Source: Alloalcanivorax profundimaris
Lineage (GTDB): Bacteria; Pseudomonadota; Gammaproteobacteria; Pseudomonadales; Alcanivoracaceae
DNA: 64,000 nt
Direction of reading: 5' to 3'
Assembly: GCF_015265435.1 (NCBI RefSeq)
Contig: NZ_JABJWH010000013.1
Location: forward strand, 24,574-88,573
Made by a program: the position numbers and the translations under genes. The notes beneath the pieces are model-generated. The model did not search any database. It was not told where the DNA came from and saw only the letters and a list, made by a program, of their open reading frames with translations. Below, one piece after another: positions 24,345 to 35,142 of the stretch (positions are counted from its first letter, which is position 1; every line of letters starts with the position of its first letter).

Positions 24345-25018
24345 TCAGGAGCGACCGCCCTTCTTGCCCTTGTTCTTGCCGTCGCTGTTATCCCCGCCTT
24401 CCGCGTAGCGGTAGGTCTTGGCCGTGATCGCCATGTCCAGCAGCCCCCCGGACGCGCTGCTTTCATCCTTGACCGGCGTGATCTTGAAATCGTGCAGGGT
24501 AACGATACGCGGCAGCGCCGCCACCCCGGACACGAAGGAACCGAAGCCGTGGTAATCGCCGACCACCTGGATGTCGATGGGCAGCTCGGCGTAGAACTCC
24601 TTCTTCACTTCGTCCTTGAGCGCGATGGTCTCGAATTCCAGACCGCTGCCCAGCCCGGTGTGGGTGATGTCCTCGAGCAGGCCGGGCACCTCGGTGTCCC
24701 GGGGCAGCTGGCTCTTGAGCGTCTCGAAGCGGGCTTCCATCTCCGCCAGTTGCTGACGGTACTGGTCCAGGTTGTGGGCCTGGAAGGCTTTCTGTTCATA
24801 GCTGTCCAGCAGCGAGGTTTCCTCGCGCTCCAGTTGCGCGTGGCGGCTGTTCAGATCCTTGATGCCGAGGAAGTAGCCGAGAAACAGAATGGCGCCGAAC
24901 ACCAGGATGGCGGCGCCAATCTTCACCGGCAGCGGCCAGCCGCCCACGTTCTCGAAATCCAGGCTGTTGAGCTCGTCGATGAGCTCGCGCACGTCGAGGT
25001 TCTTCAGTTCGGACGCTT

Positions 25019-25022
<4 letters not shown>
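24345..25022 (-). CDS. pilO: Type IV pilus assembly protein PilO
   Basis: PilO is a bitopic inner-membrane protein that dimerises with PilN and connects to PilP. The 225-aa protein has one membrane segment at about 32-51 (VKIGAAILVFGAILFLGYFLG), a coiled-coil with QLEREETSLLDSYEQKAF, and a ferredoxin-like periplasmic domain (AELPIDIQVVGDYHGFGSFVSGVAALPRIVTL) typical of PilO. The start overlaps the pilN stop codon (ATGA). The C-terminus is a short lysine- and glycine-rich tail. Confidence 0.94.
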
Positions 25023-26724
<1,702 letters not shown>

Positions 26725-26760
26725 TTACGTGGTTTTTATGCCTAACCACTTTAGAAATTA

Positions 26761-26789
26761 GTAATAACAGAACGGATATTAGATCACAA
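26761..26789 (-). promoter_or_regulatory. Candidate promoter of the pilMNOPQ operon
   Basis: On the minus strand TTGTGA (26784-26789) and TATTAC (26761-26766) are separated by 17 bp; each matches the consensus at 4 of 6 positions. The intergenic region 26671-26867 is much richer in A and T than its surroundings, as expected for divergent promoters. Confidence 0.4.
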
Positions 26790-26803
26790 CAACCTTTCCA
26801 CCG

Positions 26804-26809
26804 TATAAT
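26804..26809 (+). promoter_or_regulatory. -10 element of the PBP1a promoter
   Basis: A perfect TATAAT (26804-26809) lies 59 bp before the PBP1a ATG. The best -35 candidates at 16-19 bp upstream (TTAGAT, GATCAC) are poor, so the promoter may need an activator or rely on the AT-rich upstream DNA. Confidence 0.5.
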
Positions 26810-26867
26810 GACCTGCTTCACGGGTCTGCTAGGCCTTTCTTCCGATCGCCGGAGCAATTGCAACAAT

Positions 26868-29405
26868 ATGCGTTTGACCGTCTCCTGGATCCGGGCCCTC
26901 GCGCTGCTCGCGCTGGCCGCCGTTACCGGCGCCCTCCTGGTCCTCGCCGCCTGTTACCTCTACCTGGCCCCGCAGCTTCCGGCCGCCGGCGCCATCCGTG
27001 AAGTGGAATACCAGATCCCGCTTCGAATCTATACCGAAGACGGCAAACTGCTCGCCGAGTACGGCGAGAAACGCCGCGAGCCGGTCACCTACGAGGACCT
27101 GCCGCCGCTGTTCGTGCAGGCGGTGCTGGCCGCCGAGGACGACCGCTTCTTCGAGCACCCCGGGGTCGACCCCAAGGGGCTGCTGCGCGCCGCCCTGGAG
27201 CTGCTGCGCTACCAGGAGATCCGCTCCGGCGGCTCCACCATCACCATGCAGGTGGCGCGTAACTTCTTCCTCGACCGGGAGCAGCGCTTCCTGCGCAAGT
27301 TCAACGAGATCGTGCTGGCGATCCAGATCGAGCGCATCCTCAGCAAGGAGGAAATCCTCGAGCTGTATCTGAACAAGATCTACCTGGGCCACCGCGCCTA
27401 CGGCGCCGAAGCCGCCGCCCAGGTTTACTACGGCAAACCCATCGGCGAGCTGTCACTGGCCCAGTGGGCGATGATCGCCGGCCTGCCCAAGGCGCCCTCC
27501 GCCTACAACCCGATCACCAATCCGGATCGGGCCCGGGTGCGCCGCAACTGGATCCTGCAGCGCATGGTGGGCACCGGCGCGATCAGCGAGGAACGGATGG
27601 AAAGCGCCCGCCAGGCGCCGGTGACCGCCCGCTACCACGCCGCCCGGCCGGAGGTGGAAGGGGCCTATATGGGCGAACTGGCGCGCGTGGCCGCCGAGAA
27701 GCTGGTGGACCAGGACATCTATACCGAGGGCGTGCGCATCTTCACCACCCTGGACGCCAAGCGCCAGAACGCCGCCGTCGCCGCTCTGCGCCAGGGCCTG
27801 CACGCCTACGACGAACGCCACGGCTACCGGGGCCCGCTGGGCAAGGTGGACATCGACGGCCTGCCGCAACCGGGCTGGCCCGAGCCGGAGGACACCGAGG
27901 CGGCGCCGGACCAGGACCAGCCGGAACCGGAACTGGCCGAGGAAACCAAGCCGGACCCGGCGGACACCCTGGACGACGACCGCGCCGCCTGGGTGGACAC
28001 CTTCCGCGACCAACCCGCCTACGGCCCCCTGCGCACCGCCGTGGTCACCGCCCTGCGCGAGCGCCAGGCGGCGGTGTTGCTGGCCGACGGCAAGCAGGCG
28101 GTACTCGACTGGGACGACCTGCGCTGGGCCAAGCCGGCCCTGCGCAAGGGCTATGTGGGCGAGGCGCCGAACCGGGCCGCCGACGTGCTGCAACCGGGCG
28201 ACATTATTTATGTGCGCCCGGTAGGGGGCGGCGAGGATTCCCACTGGCGCCTGGCGCAACTGCCCAAGGCGCAATCGGCGATCGCCTCCGTGGACCCGGA
28301 CACCGGCGCGGTGCGCGCCCTGCAGGGCGGCTACAGCTTCTACGCCTCCAAGTTCAACCGGGCGGTTCAGGCACGCCGCCAGGTGGGCTCCGCGTTCAAG
28401 CCGTTCGTCTACACCGCCGCCCTGGAAAACGGTTTCACCCCCGCCACCATCATCAATGACGCCCCGGTGGTGTTCGACGACGCCAACCTGGACGAGGCCT
28501 GGCGGCCCACCGGCGCCAGCGACCGCTTCTACGGCCCCACCCGGCTGCGCGAAGCGCTGTACCGGTCGCTCAACCTGGTGTCCATCCGCATTCTGCGGCA
28601 GATGGGCATCAGCCAGACCATGAACACCCTGGACCGCTTCGGCCTGCCCACCGACCGCTTCCAGCGCGACCTGTCCCTCGCCCTGGGCAGCGCCTCCCTG
28701 ACGCCGCTGGAGGTGGCCACCGCCTACGCCATCTTCGCCAACGGCGGCTACCGGGTGCGGCCGTTCTTCGTCGAACGCATCGAGGACAAGAACGGCAAGG
28801 TGCTGTGGAAGGCCCCGGCGGTGGAGAAGTGCGAGGCGCCCTGCGCCGTGGTGGACGACGCCGGGAGCGTGCCGGAAAGCACCCCGGAGGCCGACGACGA
28901 GGGCCGCTTCATCCAGCCGCCGCCGGTGAAGGCGCCCCGGGTGATCGACGAGGACACCATCTGGCTGATGAACTCCCTCCTCCACGACGTGGTGATGCGC
29001 GGCACCGGCCGCGACGCCCGCCGCCTGGGCCGCGATGATCTGCACGGCAAGACCGGCACCACCAACGATCAGGTGGACGCCTGGTTCTCCGGCTTCTCGC
29101 CGGCCCTGGTGACTACCGTCTGGGTGGGTTTCGACAACCCGGCCACCCTGGGCTGGGGCGAGTACGGCGGCCGCGCCGCCCTGCCGATCTGGATCGACTA
29201 CATGGGCAAGGCCCTGGACGGCGTGCCGGAACGGCATCCGCCGCAGCCGCCGGGCGTGGTGTCCGTGCGCATCGACCCGGAAAGCGGCCTGCGTGCCCGG
29301 CCGGACAACGATGACGCCATCTTCGAGTACTTCCGCGAGGACAACGTGCCGGAGCTGGAAGCCCCGCACAGCAATGATGGGCGCAGCCCGGAGCAGATCT
29401 TCTAA
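26868..29405 (+). CDS. mrcA: Penicillin-binding protein 1A (bifunctional transglycosylase/transpeptidase)
   Basis: PBP1a polymerises and cross-links peptidoglycan. The 845-aa protein has an N-terminal membrane anchor (ALLALAAVTGALLVLAACYLYL) and a GT51 transglycosylase domain with EDDRFFEHPGVDPKG and GGSTITMQVARNFFL. A long OB-like insertion containing an acidic, proline-rich stretch (EPEDTEAAPDQDQPEPELAE) follows. The transpeptidase domain has catalytic Ser in GSAFKPF (SxxK), SxN-type SLN and KTGTT. I place the start at ATG 26868, where the cytoplasmic tail is short; the frame is open further upstream through AT-rich promoter DNA. The GGAG is 13 nt from the ATG, a little far. Confidence 0.95.
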   Translation: MRLTVSWIRALALLALAAVTGALLVLAACYLYLAPQLPAAGAIREVEYQIPLRIYTEDGKLLAEYGEKRREPVTYEDLPPLFVQAVLAAEDDRFFEHPGVDPKGLLRAALELLRYQEIRSGGSTITMQVARNFFLDREQRFLRKFNEIVLAIQIERILSKEEILELYLNKIYLGHRAYGAEAAAQVYYGKPIGELSLAQWAMIAGLPKAPSAYNPITNPDRARVRRNWILQRMVGTGAISEERMESARQAPVTARYHAARPEVEGAYMGELARVAAEKLVDQDIYTEGVRIFTTLDAKRQNAAVAALRQGLHAYDERHGYRGPLGKVDIDGLPQPGWPEPEDTEAAPDQDQPEPELAEETKPDPADTLDDDRAAWVDTFRDQPAYGPLRTAVVTALRERQAAVLLADGKQAVLDWDDLRWAKPALRKGYVGEAPNRAADVLQPGDIIYVRPVGGGEDSHWRLAQLPKAQSAIASVDPDTGAVRALQGGYSFYASKFNRAVQARRQVGSAFKPFVYTAALENGFTPATIINDAPVVFDDANLDEAWRPTGASDRFYGPTRLREALYRSLNLVSIRILRQMGISQTMNTLDRFGLPTDRFQRDLSLALGSASLTPLEVATAYAIFANGGYRVRPFFVERIEDKNGKVLWKAPAVEKCEAPCAVVDDAGSVPESTPEADDEGRFIQPPPVKAPRVIDEDTIWLMNSLLHDVVMRGTGRDARRLGRDDLHGKTGTTNDQVDAWFSGFSPALVTTVWVGFDNPATLGWGEYGGRAALPIWIDYMGKALDGVPERHPPQPPGVVSVRIDPESGLRARPDNDDAIFEYFREDNVPELEAPHSNDGRSPEQIF

Positions 29406-29411
29406 ACAAGA

Positions 29412-29431
29412 GCGGCGCCTTTCGGCGCCGC
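29412..29431 (+). terminator. GC hairpin after PBP1a
   Basis: GCGGCGCC-TTTC-GGCGCCGC, a perfect 8-bp stem 6 bp after the PBP1a stop codon. There is no T-run on the plus side. It probably acts together with the structures that follow, in a convergent gene pair. Confidence 0.55.
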
Positions 29432-29432
29432 G

Positions 29433-29507
29433 ATGCAGGATTCAGGATACAAGATGAAGGGCCAGGCACCGTGCCATACCCTGTATCCTTCATCCTTCAT
29501 CCTGCAT
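29433..29507. repeat. Heptad inverted-repeat element, copy 1
   Basis: The left arm (29433-29460) is four 7-bp units: ATGCAGG, ATTCAGG, ATACAAG, ATGAAGG. A 19-nt centre (29461-29479) follows. The right arm (29480-29507) is four inverted units: CCTGTAT, CCTTCAT, CCTTCAT, CCTGCAT. A GC hairpin comes next. The same design recurs at 40726-40793. It lies between convergent genes and encodes nothing obvious. Confidence 0.85.
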
Positions 29508-29508
29508 C

Positions 29509-29530
29509 GGGCGGCCCCGGGCCGCCCTTT
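29509..29530. terminator. GC hairpin with T-rich tail after heptad element
   Basis: GGGCGGC-CCCGG-GCCGCCC followed by TTTCTC. On the plus strand it can terminate PBP1a transcription. It abuts the stop codon of the convergent malic enzyme gene. Confidence 0.6.
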
Positions 29531-29531
29531 C

Positions 29532-30806
29532 TCAAAGCTCCGGGAAGATCTCGTCCAGCGAGTTGAGCGGGTAATGGGACGGGTACCCCTTACGGGCAAC
29601 GCCGGATTCCACCGCCGCCTCGGCCACCGCCGCGGCAACCCGCCCCAGCAGACGCGGGTCATTGGGCTTGGGAATGATGTAGTCCGCGCCGAACTTCAGC
29701 TCACCGCCGCCGTAGGCCTCCAGCACTTCCTTGGGCGGCGCCTCGCGCACCAGCTCGGCGATGGCGTGCACGGCGGCGATCTTCATCTCCTCGTTGATGG
29801 AGGTGGAGCGCACGTCCAGAGCACCCCGGAACATGTACGGAAAGCACAGCACATTGTTCACCTGGTTCGGGTAGTCCGACCGGCCGGTGGCGATGATGGC
29901 GTCGGCGCGGGCCGCCTTGGCCACTTCCGGGCGGATCTCCGGATCCGGGTTGGCCAGCGCGAAGATGATCGGCTTGGGCGCCATCTTCTTGACCATCTCC
30001 GAGGTCAGCATGTCCGGCCCGGACACCCCGATGAACACATCCGCGTCTTCCACGGCGTCGTCCAGGGTACGCTTGTCGGTGTCGTTGGCGAGCGCCGCCT
30101 TGTACTGGTTGAGATCGTCGCGGCGGCTGTGGATCACGCCCTTGCGGTCCAGCACCAGGATGTTCTCCTTGCGCGCGCCCATCTCGATGAGCAGGCGCAC
30201 GGAGGCCACGCCCGCGGCGCCGGCGCCCACGCACACCACCTTGATGTCCTCGATGTTCTTGCCCTGGATCTCCAGAGCATTGAGCAGGCCGGCGCCCACC
30301 ACGATGGCGGTGCCGTGCTGGTCATCGTGGAATACCGGCACGTCGCACTGCTCCTTGAGCACGCGCTCGATCTCGAAGCATTCCGGCGCGCGGATGTCCT
30401 CGAGATTGATGCCGCCGAAGGTGCGGTGGATGCGCACAACGGTGTCGATGAACGCCTGCGGGTCCTCGGCTTCCACCTCGATGTCGAACACGTCGATGCC
30501 GGCGAACAGCTTGAACAGGATCCCCTTGCCTTCCATCACCGGCTTGGACGCCAGCGCGCCCAGATTGCCAAGACCGAGAATGGCGCTGCCATCACTGATC
30601 ACCGCCACCAGATTGCCCTTGGAGGTAAACCGGTAAGCCAGCTCCGGCTCGCGGGCGATTTCACGCACCGGCTCCGCCACCCCCGGGCTGTACGCCAGGC
30701 TGAGGTCACGGCTGGTCGCCGCCGGCTTGGTCACCTCAACGCTGATCTTCCCCGGACGCGGTTTCGCGTGGTATTCCAGGGCCGCCTTTTTCAGATCCTC
30801 GGACAT
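29532..30806 (-). CDS. Malic enzyme (short form)
   Basis: Malic enzyme oxidatively decarboxylates malate to pyruvate, yielding NADPH or NADH for gluconeogenic growth and lipid synthesis. The protein is 424 aa. It has [15 protein letters not shown], the catalytic [20 protein letters not shown], the dinucleotide site [18 protein letters not shown], and [15 protein letters not shown]. It is the short form and lacks the C-terminal phosphotransacetylase-like domain of MaeB (about 760 aa). Coenzyme preference cannot be read reliably. I chose ATG 30806, with GGAG 6 nt upstream. Its place beside PBP1a is the Pseudomonas order. Confidence 0.9.
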   Translation of the reverse strand: MSEDLKKAALEYHAKPRPGKISVEVTKPAATSRDLSLAYSPGVAEPVREIAREPELAYRFTSKGNLVAVISDGSAILGLGNLGALASKPVMEGKGILFKLFAGIDVFDIEVEAEDPQAFIDTVVRIHRTFGGINLEDIRAPECFEIERVLKEQCDVPVFHDDQHGTAIVVGAGLLNALEIQGKNIEDIKVVCVGAGAAGVASVRLLIEMGARKENILVLDRKGVIHSRRDDLNQYKAALANDTDKRTLDDAVEDADVFIGVSGPDMLTSEMVKKMAPKPIIFALANPDPEIRPEVAKAARADAIIATGRSDYPNQVNNVLCFPYMFRGALDVRSTSINEEMKIAAVHAIAELVREAPPKEVLEAYGGGELKFGADYIIPKPNDPRLLGRVAAAVAEAAVESGVARKGYPSHYPLNSLDEIFPEL

Positions 30807-30854
30807 GGGGGTCTCCACAAACACTCAATAACAAAAAATACTCTGCGAAAAGCA

Positions 30855-30878
30855 AAAAGCACCCTGGCGGGTGCTTTT
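30855..30878. terminator. Bidirectional intrinsic terminator after rpmE
   Basis: AAAAGCACCC-TGGC-GGGTGCTTTT, a perfect 10-bp stem flanked by A and T runs. In the minus direction it ends rpmE, whose stop codon is 30 bp upstream, before the malic enzyme gene starts. Confidence 0.85.
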
Positions 30879-30907
30879 CACAGGCAAGACGAAACGCGTT
30901 TTAGTCT

Positions 30908-31129
30908 TTACTTGTTCTTGCCTGAGCGCATCATGCCGAAACGCTGCTTGAACTTGTCGATCTGGCCACCGCTTTCGGCCTGCTTCTGCTTGCCGGTGTA
31001 GAACGGGTGGCAGGCGGAGCACACATCCACCTCGTAGGTGCCGCTCAGGGTGGAACGCGTTTCGATCACGTTCCCGCAGCTGCAGGTGATGGACACGTCC
31101 TGGTAATCGGGATGGATCTCTGTTTTCAT
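30908..31129 (-). CDS. rpmE: 50S ribosomal protein L31 (zinc-binding form)
   Basis: L31 bridges the large and small ribosomal subunits. The 73-aa protein starts [20 protein letters not shown] and has the four-residue zinc site of the C+ form: CSC with the Cys before GN, then [13 protein letters not shown]. The basic C-terminus [11 protein letters not shown] is typical. I chose ATG 31129, with GGAGC upstream, over an upstream in-frame start. In many bacteria the zinc form is replaced under zinc limitation by a Zur-controlled paralogue, which is not in this window. Confidence 0.97.
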   Translation of the reverse strand: MKTEIHPDYQDVSITCSCGNVIETRSTLSGTYEVDVCSACHPFYTGKQKQAESGGQIDKFKQRFGMMRSGKNK

Positions 31130-31209
31130 AGCTAAGCTCCTTCGGGTGTCGCTACCCGAGCCGATCGTCGGGCACCACACTGGCTTGCGCCGGGCAAAAG
31201 TGAAGGCGA

Positions 31210-31237
31210 ATCATAACAGCTTGACACCGATGCGCAA
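31210..31237 (-). promoter_or_regulatory. Candidate promoter of rpmE
   Basis: On the minus strand TTGCGC (31232-31237) and TATGAT (31210-31215) are 16 bp apart. The -10 matches 5 of 6. The leader before rpmE would be about 75 nt. Confidence 0.45.
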
Positions 31238-31257
31238 GAGATAACCGGACGCTTCCC

Positions 31258-33444
31258 GTGCCGTCTCCATCCGTTGTACAGGTCGCCCTGCCGGTGCCCC
31301 TGCCCGGCTGCTTCGACTACCGTCTGCCCCCCGGCGCGCCGGCCCCCGCCCGTGGCTGTCGCGTGGAAGTGCCGTTCGGCCGCCGCACCCTGGTGGGCCT
31401 GGTCCACGACCACCAACCCAGCGAGCTGAAACAGCTCAAGACCGTCAAGCGCGTGCTCGACGACGAACCGGTCATCGACCCGGCTCTGTATGCCCTGTGC
31501 GAACGCGCCGCCCGCTACTACCACCACCCCCTGGGCGAAGTGCTCAACTTCGTGCTGCCGGCGTTGCTGCGCCAGGGTCAGCCGGCCCGCGCCGGCGGCG
31601 AGGTGCGCTGGCGCCTCACCGACCGTGGCCACCATGTGGCGCCGGACCGGCTGGCCCGGGCACCGCGCCAGCTTCAGGCCATGGAAATCCTCGCCGAGCA
31701 CCCGCGCGGGCTCACCCCGGCCATGCTGGAAGCCCTGTCGGTGTCGCGGCCGGCGCTGCAGGCCCTGCGCGACAAGGAATGGGTGGAGCGGGTGGAAGTG
31801 GCCGAGACGCCGCCGCCGGAGGTGGACGAGGTGCGCGCCGAACCGGCCCTGCACGCCAACGCCGAGCAGCGCGCCGCCATCGAGGCGATCACCGGCGCCG
31901 AGGGCTTTCAACCCTTCCTGCTCGACGGCGTCACCGGCAGCGGCAAGACCGAGGTGTACCTGCAGGCCATGGCGCCGGTGCTGGCCGCCGGCAAGCAGGT
32001 GCTGGTGCTGGTGCCGGAAATCGGCCTCACGCCGCAGACCCTGCGCCGCTTCCGGCAGCGTTTCGCGGTGCCGGTGACGGTGCTGCATTCCGGCCTCACC
32101 GACCGCGAGCGGCTGGACGCCTGGGTGGCCGCCCGGGAAGGCCACGCGCGCATTCTCATCGGCACCCGCTCGGCGGTGTTCACGCCCCTGGCGCGCCCTG
32201 GCCTGATCATCGTCGACGAGGCCCACGACGCCTCCCTGAAACAGCAGGATGGCTTCCGCTATCACGCCCGCGACCTGGCCAGTTGGCGCGCCCAGCAGCT
32301 GGCCGTGCCGGTGGTGCACGGCAGCGCCACCCCGGCCCTGGAGACCCTGCAACTGGCCCGCGACGGGCGCTATCACTGGTTGCGCCTGCGCCAGCGGGCC
32401 GGCGGCGCCGGCGCGCCGCCGATCGAATTGCTGGACGCCCGCGACGCCACCCCGGACCGGCCGCTGCTGCCCACCGCCCTGAAGGCGATCAGCGAGACCC
32501 TGGCCCGTGGCGAGCAGGCCCTGGTATTCCTCAACCGGCGCGGCTTCGCGCCGGTGATCCTGTGCCGCGACTGTGGCTGGCAGGACGAATGCCCACGCTG
32601 CGACAGCCTGATGACCTGGCACCGCAGCGAGCACCGGCTGCGCTGCCACCACTGCGGCCACCAGCACCGGGTGCCGCAACGCTGCGGCCAGTGCGGCTCC
32701 ACCAACCTCACCGACGCCGGCGCCGGCACCGAAAAACTGGAAAGCCTGCTCGCCGAGCACGGCGACGCGCCGGTAGTGCGCATCGACCGCGACACCACCC
32801 GCCGCAAGGGCAGCCTGGACGCCAAGCTGGCGCAGATCCAGAAGGGCGAGCCAGCGGTGTTGGTGGGCACCCAAATGCTGGCCAAGGGCCACCATTTTCC
32901 GCGCCTCAGCCTGGCGGTGATCATGAACATGGACGCCGGCTTTCTCAGCGCCGACTTCCGCGGGCCGGAGCAGGCCGCCCAACTGCTGCTGCAGGTGGCC
33001 GGCCGCAGCGGCCGCCAGGACCGGCCCGGCCGGGTCCTGATGCAGAGCCGTCACGGCGACCATAACCTGGTGCGTCTGGCCGCCGCCGGCGATTACCACG
33101 CTCTGGCCGACGCCCTGCTGGCGGAACGCCGGGCCGCCGCGCTGCCGCCCTTCGGTCACCTCGCCCTGTTGCGCTGCGAAGCCATGGCCATGGACCAGGC
33201 CCTGGCCTTCCTGGAGGAATGCGCCACCCAATTGCCCGAGGTGGAGGGCGCCCATGTGCTCGGCCCGGTGCCCGCGCCCATGGAAAAACGGGCCGGCCGC
33301 TACCGCGCCCAGCTGTTGGTGCAGAGCGCCAACCGCCCGGCCCTGCACGGTTTGCTGGACACCCTCATGCCCCTGGCCCGGTCCCTGCCCTCCGGCCGCC
33401 GCTGCCGCTGGCACCTGGACGTGGACCCCATCGATCTGCTCTGA
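31258..33444 (+). CDS. priA: Primosomal protein N' (replication restart helicase)
   Basis: PriA recognises stalled forks and D-loops and reloads the replisome. The 728-aa protein has the 3'-DNA-binding N-terminal domain (VALPVPLPGCFDYRLP, GCRVEVPFGRR) and Walker A DGVTGSGKTEVYL at about 222-234. DEAH-box IVDEAHD lies near 318, and an eight-cysteine zinc module (CRDCGWQDECPRC...CHHCGH...CGQCGS) interrupts the helicase. The VAGRSGRQDRPGRVLMQS motif follows. The start is GTG 31258, consistent with the family N-terminus. No strong ribosome site precedes it. It diverges from rpmE, the usual neighbour. Confidence 0.96.
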   Translation: MPSPSVVQVALPVPLPGCFDYRLPPGAPAPARGCRVEVPFGRRTLVGLVHDHQPSELKQLKTVKRVLDDEPVIDPALYALCERAARYYHHPLGEVLNFVLPALLRQGQPARAGGEVRWRLTDRGHHVAPDRLARAPRQLQAMEILAEHPRGLTPAMLEALSVSRPALQALRDKEWVERVEVAETPPPEVDEVRAEPALHANAEQRAAIEAITGAEGFQPFLLDGVTGSGKTEVYLQAMAPVLAAGKQVLVLVPEIGLTPQTLRRFRQRFAVPVTVLHSGLTDRERLDAWVAAREGHARILIGTRSAVFTPLARPGLIIVDEAHDASLKQQDGFRYHARDLASWRAQQLAVPVVHGSATPALETLQLARDGRYHWLRLRQRAGGAGAPPIELLDARDATPDRPLLPTALKAISETLARGEQALVFLNRRGFAPVILCRDCGWQDECPRCDSLMTWHRSEHRLRCHHCGHQHRVPQRCGQCGSTNLTDAGAGTEKLESLLAEHGDAPVVRIDRDTTRRKGSLDAKLAQIQKGEPAVLVGTQMLAKGHHFPRLSLAVIMNMDAGFLSADFRGPEQAAQLLLQVAGRSGRQDRPGRVLMQSRHGDHNLVRLAAAGDYHALADALLAERRAAALPPFGHLALLRCEAMAMDQALAFLEECATQLPEVEGAHVLGPVPAPMEKRAGRYRAQLLVQSANRPALHGLLDTLMPLARSLPSGRRCRWHLDVDPIDLL

Positions 33445-33469
33445 CGCTGGCCGCCATCGAAAATACCGA

Positions 33470-33499
33470 TGGAAATAAGTCATATAACTTGACTAAAAT
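33470..33499 (+). promoter_or_regulatory. Promoter with embedded palindromic operator for the exporter operon
   Basis: A -35 TGGAAA (33470-33475), an 18-bp spacer and a -10 TAAAAT (33494-33499) form a plausible promoter. The spacer and start of the -10 hold an inverted repeat TAAGTCA-N7-TGACTAA (33476-33496), with arms matching at 6 of 7. A repressor bound here would block RNA polymerase. No regulator gene is adjacent. Confidence 0.5.
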
Positions 33500-33552
33500 A
33501 CCCGCCTTCCCAAGCGTCCCCGGCGCTTTTCATTCCCGGCCAGGAGAGTTGC

Positions 33553-35109
33553 ATGAGCCAGGTCGACGCCCTGTTCGACCGCTACGGCACCCGTTATCGC
33601 ATCTGGGTCACCCTCACCGTGATGCTCGGCCTGGTGGCCCTGGGCATGTCCATCACCATCGTCAATGTGGCCATTCCTTATATAAAGGGCGCGTTCGGCA
33701 TGAGCGACAGCCAGGTGCAATGGCTGTCCACCGGCTTCCTGGCGTCCACCACGGTATCCCTGCTGATGGCGCCCTGGCTGGTGTCGGCGGTGGGCCAGCG
33801 CGCCACCTTCATGGGGTTGCTGCTGGTGTTCATCGCCGCCTCCTTCCTGGGCGGCCTGGGCCAGAGCATGAGCATGCTGATCGCCGCGCGGGTGATCCAG
33901 GGCGGCATGACCGGCCTGATCCGCCCGGTGGCCATGGAGGCGCTGTTCGCCGCCTACCCGCCCCAGAACCGGGGCATGGCCACCGCCATGTACGGCATGT
34001 GCCTGGGGCTGCCACTGACCCTGGCCACGGTGATCGGCGGCTGGCTGGTGGAGCATTTCACCTGGCGCTATGTGTTCTTCATCACCCTGCCGATCTGCGT
34101 GGCGGCGGTGGTGATGGGCTATTTCTTCCTGCCGCCCCGTGAGCACAAGGGCCCGCGCCCGCCGTTCGACTGGGCCGGGGTGGTGTTGCTGTTCACCGCC
34201 GTGTTCACGGTGCTGGCGGCGCTGTCCAACGGCCAGCGCTGGGGCTGGGACGACCCTTACGTGCCCACCCTGCTGCTCACCGGTTTGCTCTGCGGCGCCA
34301 CCTTCGTGGCCTGGCAGAAACGCACCGCCCACCCCTTGCTGGATCTGGCGATCTTCGAGAACCGCACCTTCGTGATCGGCACCCTGGCCATGCTGCTGTT
34401 CGGCGGCACCTTCTACGGCATCATGTATCTGCTGCCCCAGTTCGTGCAGTCGATCCTGCATTACAGCCCGATCAGCGCCGGCCAGATCTTCCTGCCCTCC
34501 ACCGCCGTGCTGGCGGTGCTGGTGCCCATGGTGGGCCGGCTCAGCGACCGCTACCCGCCGCACTGGATCACCCTCCCCGGGCTGGCCTGCACCCTGATGG
34601 CGGTGTGGCTGATGACGCACATGGACTGGAACACCAGCTTCACCTACCTGGCGGTGGCCATGGCGGTGCTGTCCATCGGCATGGCGGCGTTTCCGCCGCC
34701 GACCCTGTCCAAGGCCATCGCCGCCCTGCCACCCCGCCTCACCGGCCACGGCTCCGGGGCCATCAACTTCGCCATGCAGCTGGGCGGCGCCATGGGCACC
34801 GCCGCCCTGGTGATCCTGCTGGACCGGCGCACCGCCAGCCATGGCCAGCACCTCAACGCCGGGGTGCACGCCGGCAACGCCCAGGCCCAGCAGCAACTGG
34901 GCCAGCTCGCCGAGCTGGCCGGCCGGCTGGGCGTGCCGGACACCCAGCAGGGCGCCATCGCCGGCCATCTGATGGGCCGCGTCGAGGCCATCTGGGCGTC
35001 GATCCTGGCCTACCAGGACGGCTTCTGGGTCCTGGTCGCCAGCCTGGTGGTGGTGGCCGTGCCGTCACTGCTGCTCAGCCGCCTGGGGCGCGGCGCGCCG
35101 ACCCATTGA
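33553..35109 (+). CDS. DHA2-type MFS drug exporter (EmrB-like)
   Basis: The 518-aa membrane protein belongs to the 14-helix DHA2 branch of the major facilitator superfamily, which expels drugs and toxic hydrophobic compounds using the proton gradient. It has ITIVNVAIPYI in helix 1 (motif D1-like), ARVIQGGMTGLIRPVAM (motif B), LTLATVIGGWLVEHFTWRYVFFI (motif C) and a long periplasmic loop before the last helix (GQHLNAGVHAGNAQAQQQL). GGAGAG precedes the ATG. A periplasmic adaptor gene follows after 33 bp, so the pair forms an EmrAB-type pump. Pseudomonas lacks it between priA and argS, so it looks like an insertion in this lineage. Confidence 0.88.
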   Translation: MSQVDALFDRYGTRYRIWVTLTVMLGLVALGMSITIVNVAIPYIKGAFGMSDSQVQWLSTGFLASTTVSLLMAPWLVSAVGQRATFMGLLLVFIAASFLGGLGQSMSMLIAARVIQGGMTGLIRPVAMEALFAAYPPQNRGMATAMYGMCLGLPLTLATVIGGWLVEHFTWRYVFFITLPICVAAVVMGYFFLPPREHKGPRPPFDWAGVVLLFTAVFTVLAALSNGQRWGWDDPYVPTLLLTGLLCGATFVAWQKRTAHPLLDLAIFENRTFVIGTLAMLLFGGTFYGIMYLLPQFVQSILHYSPISAGQIFLPSTAVLAVLVPMVGRLSDRYPPHWITLPGLACTLMAVWLMTHMDWNTSFTYLAVAMAVLSIGMAAFPPPTLSKAIAALPPRLTGHGSGAINFAMQLGGAMGTAALVILLDRRTASHGQHLNAGVHAGNAQAQQQLGQLAELAGRLGVPDTQQGAIAGHLMGRVEAIWASILAYQDGFWVLVASLVVVAVPSLLLSRLGRGAPTH

Positions 35110-35142
35110 GTTCATTCACGTGACCGAATCAAGGATTTCACC

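Noticed and set aside
29532..30806. Assignment of the malic enzyme as full MaeB
   Set aside because: At 424 aa it has no phosphotransacetylase-like C-terminal domain, so I did not give the symbol.
31132..33483. A 783-codon minus-strand frame opposite priA
   Set aside because: Antisense shadow. priA has all its motifs on the plus strand.
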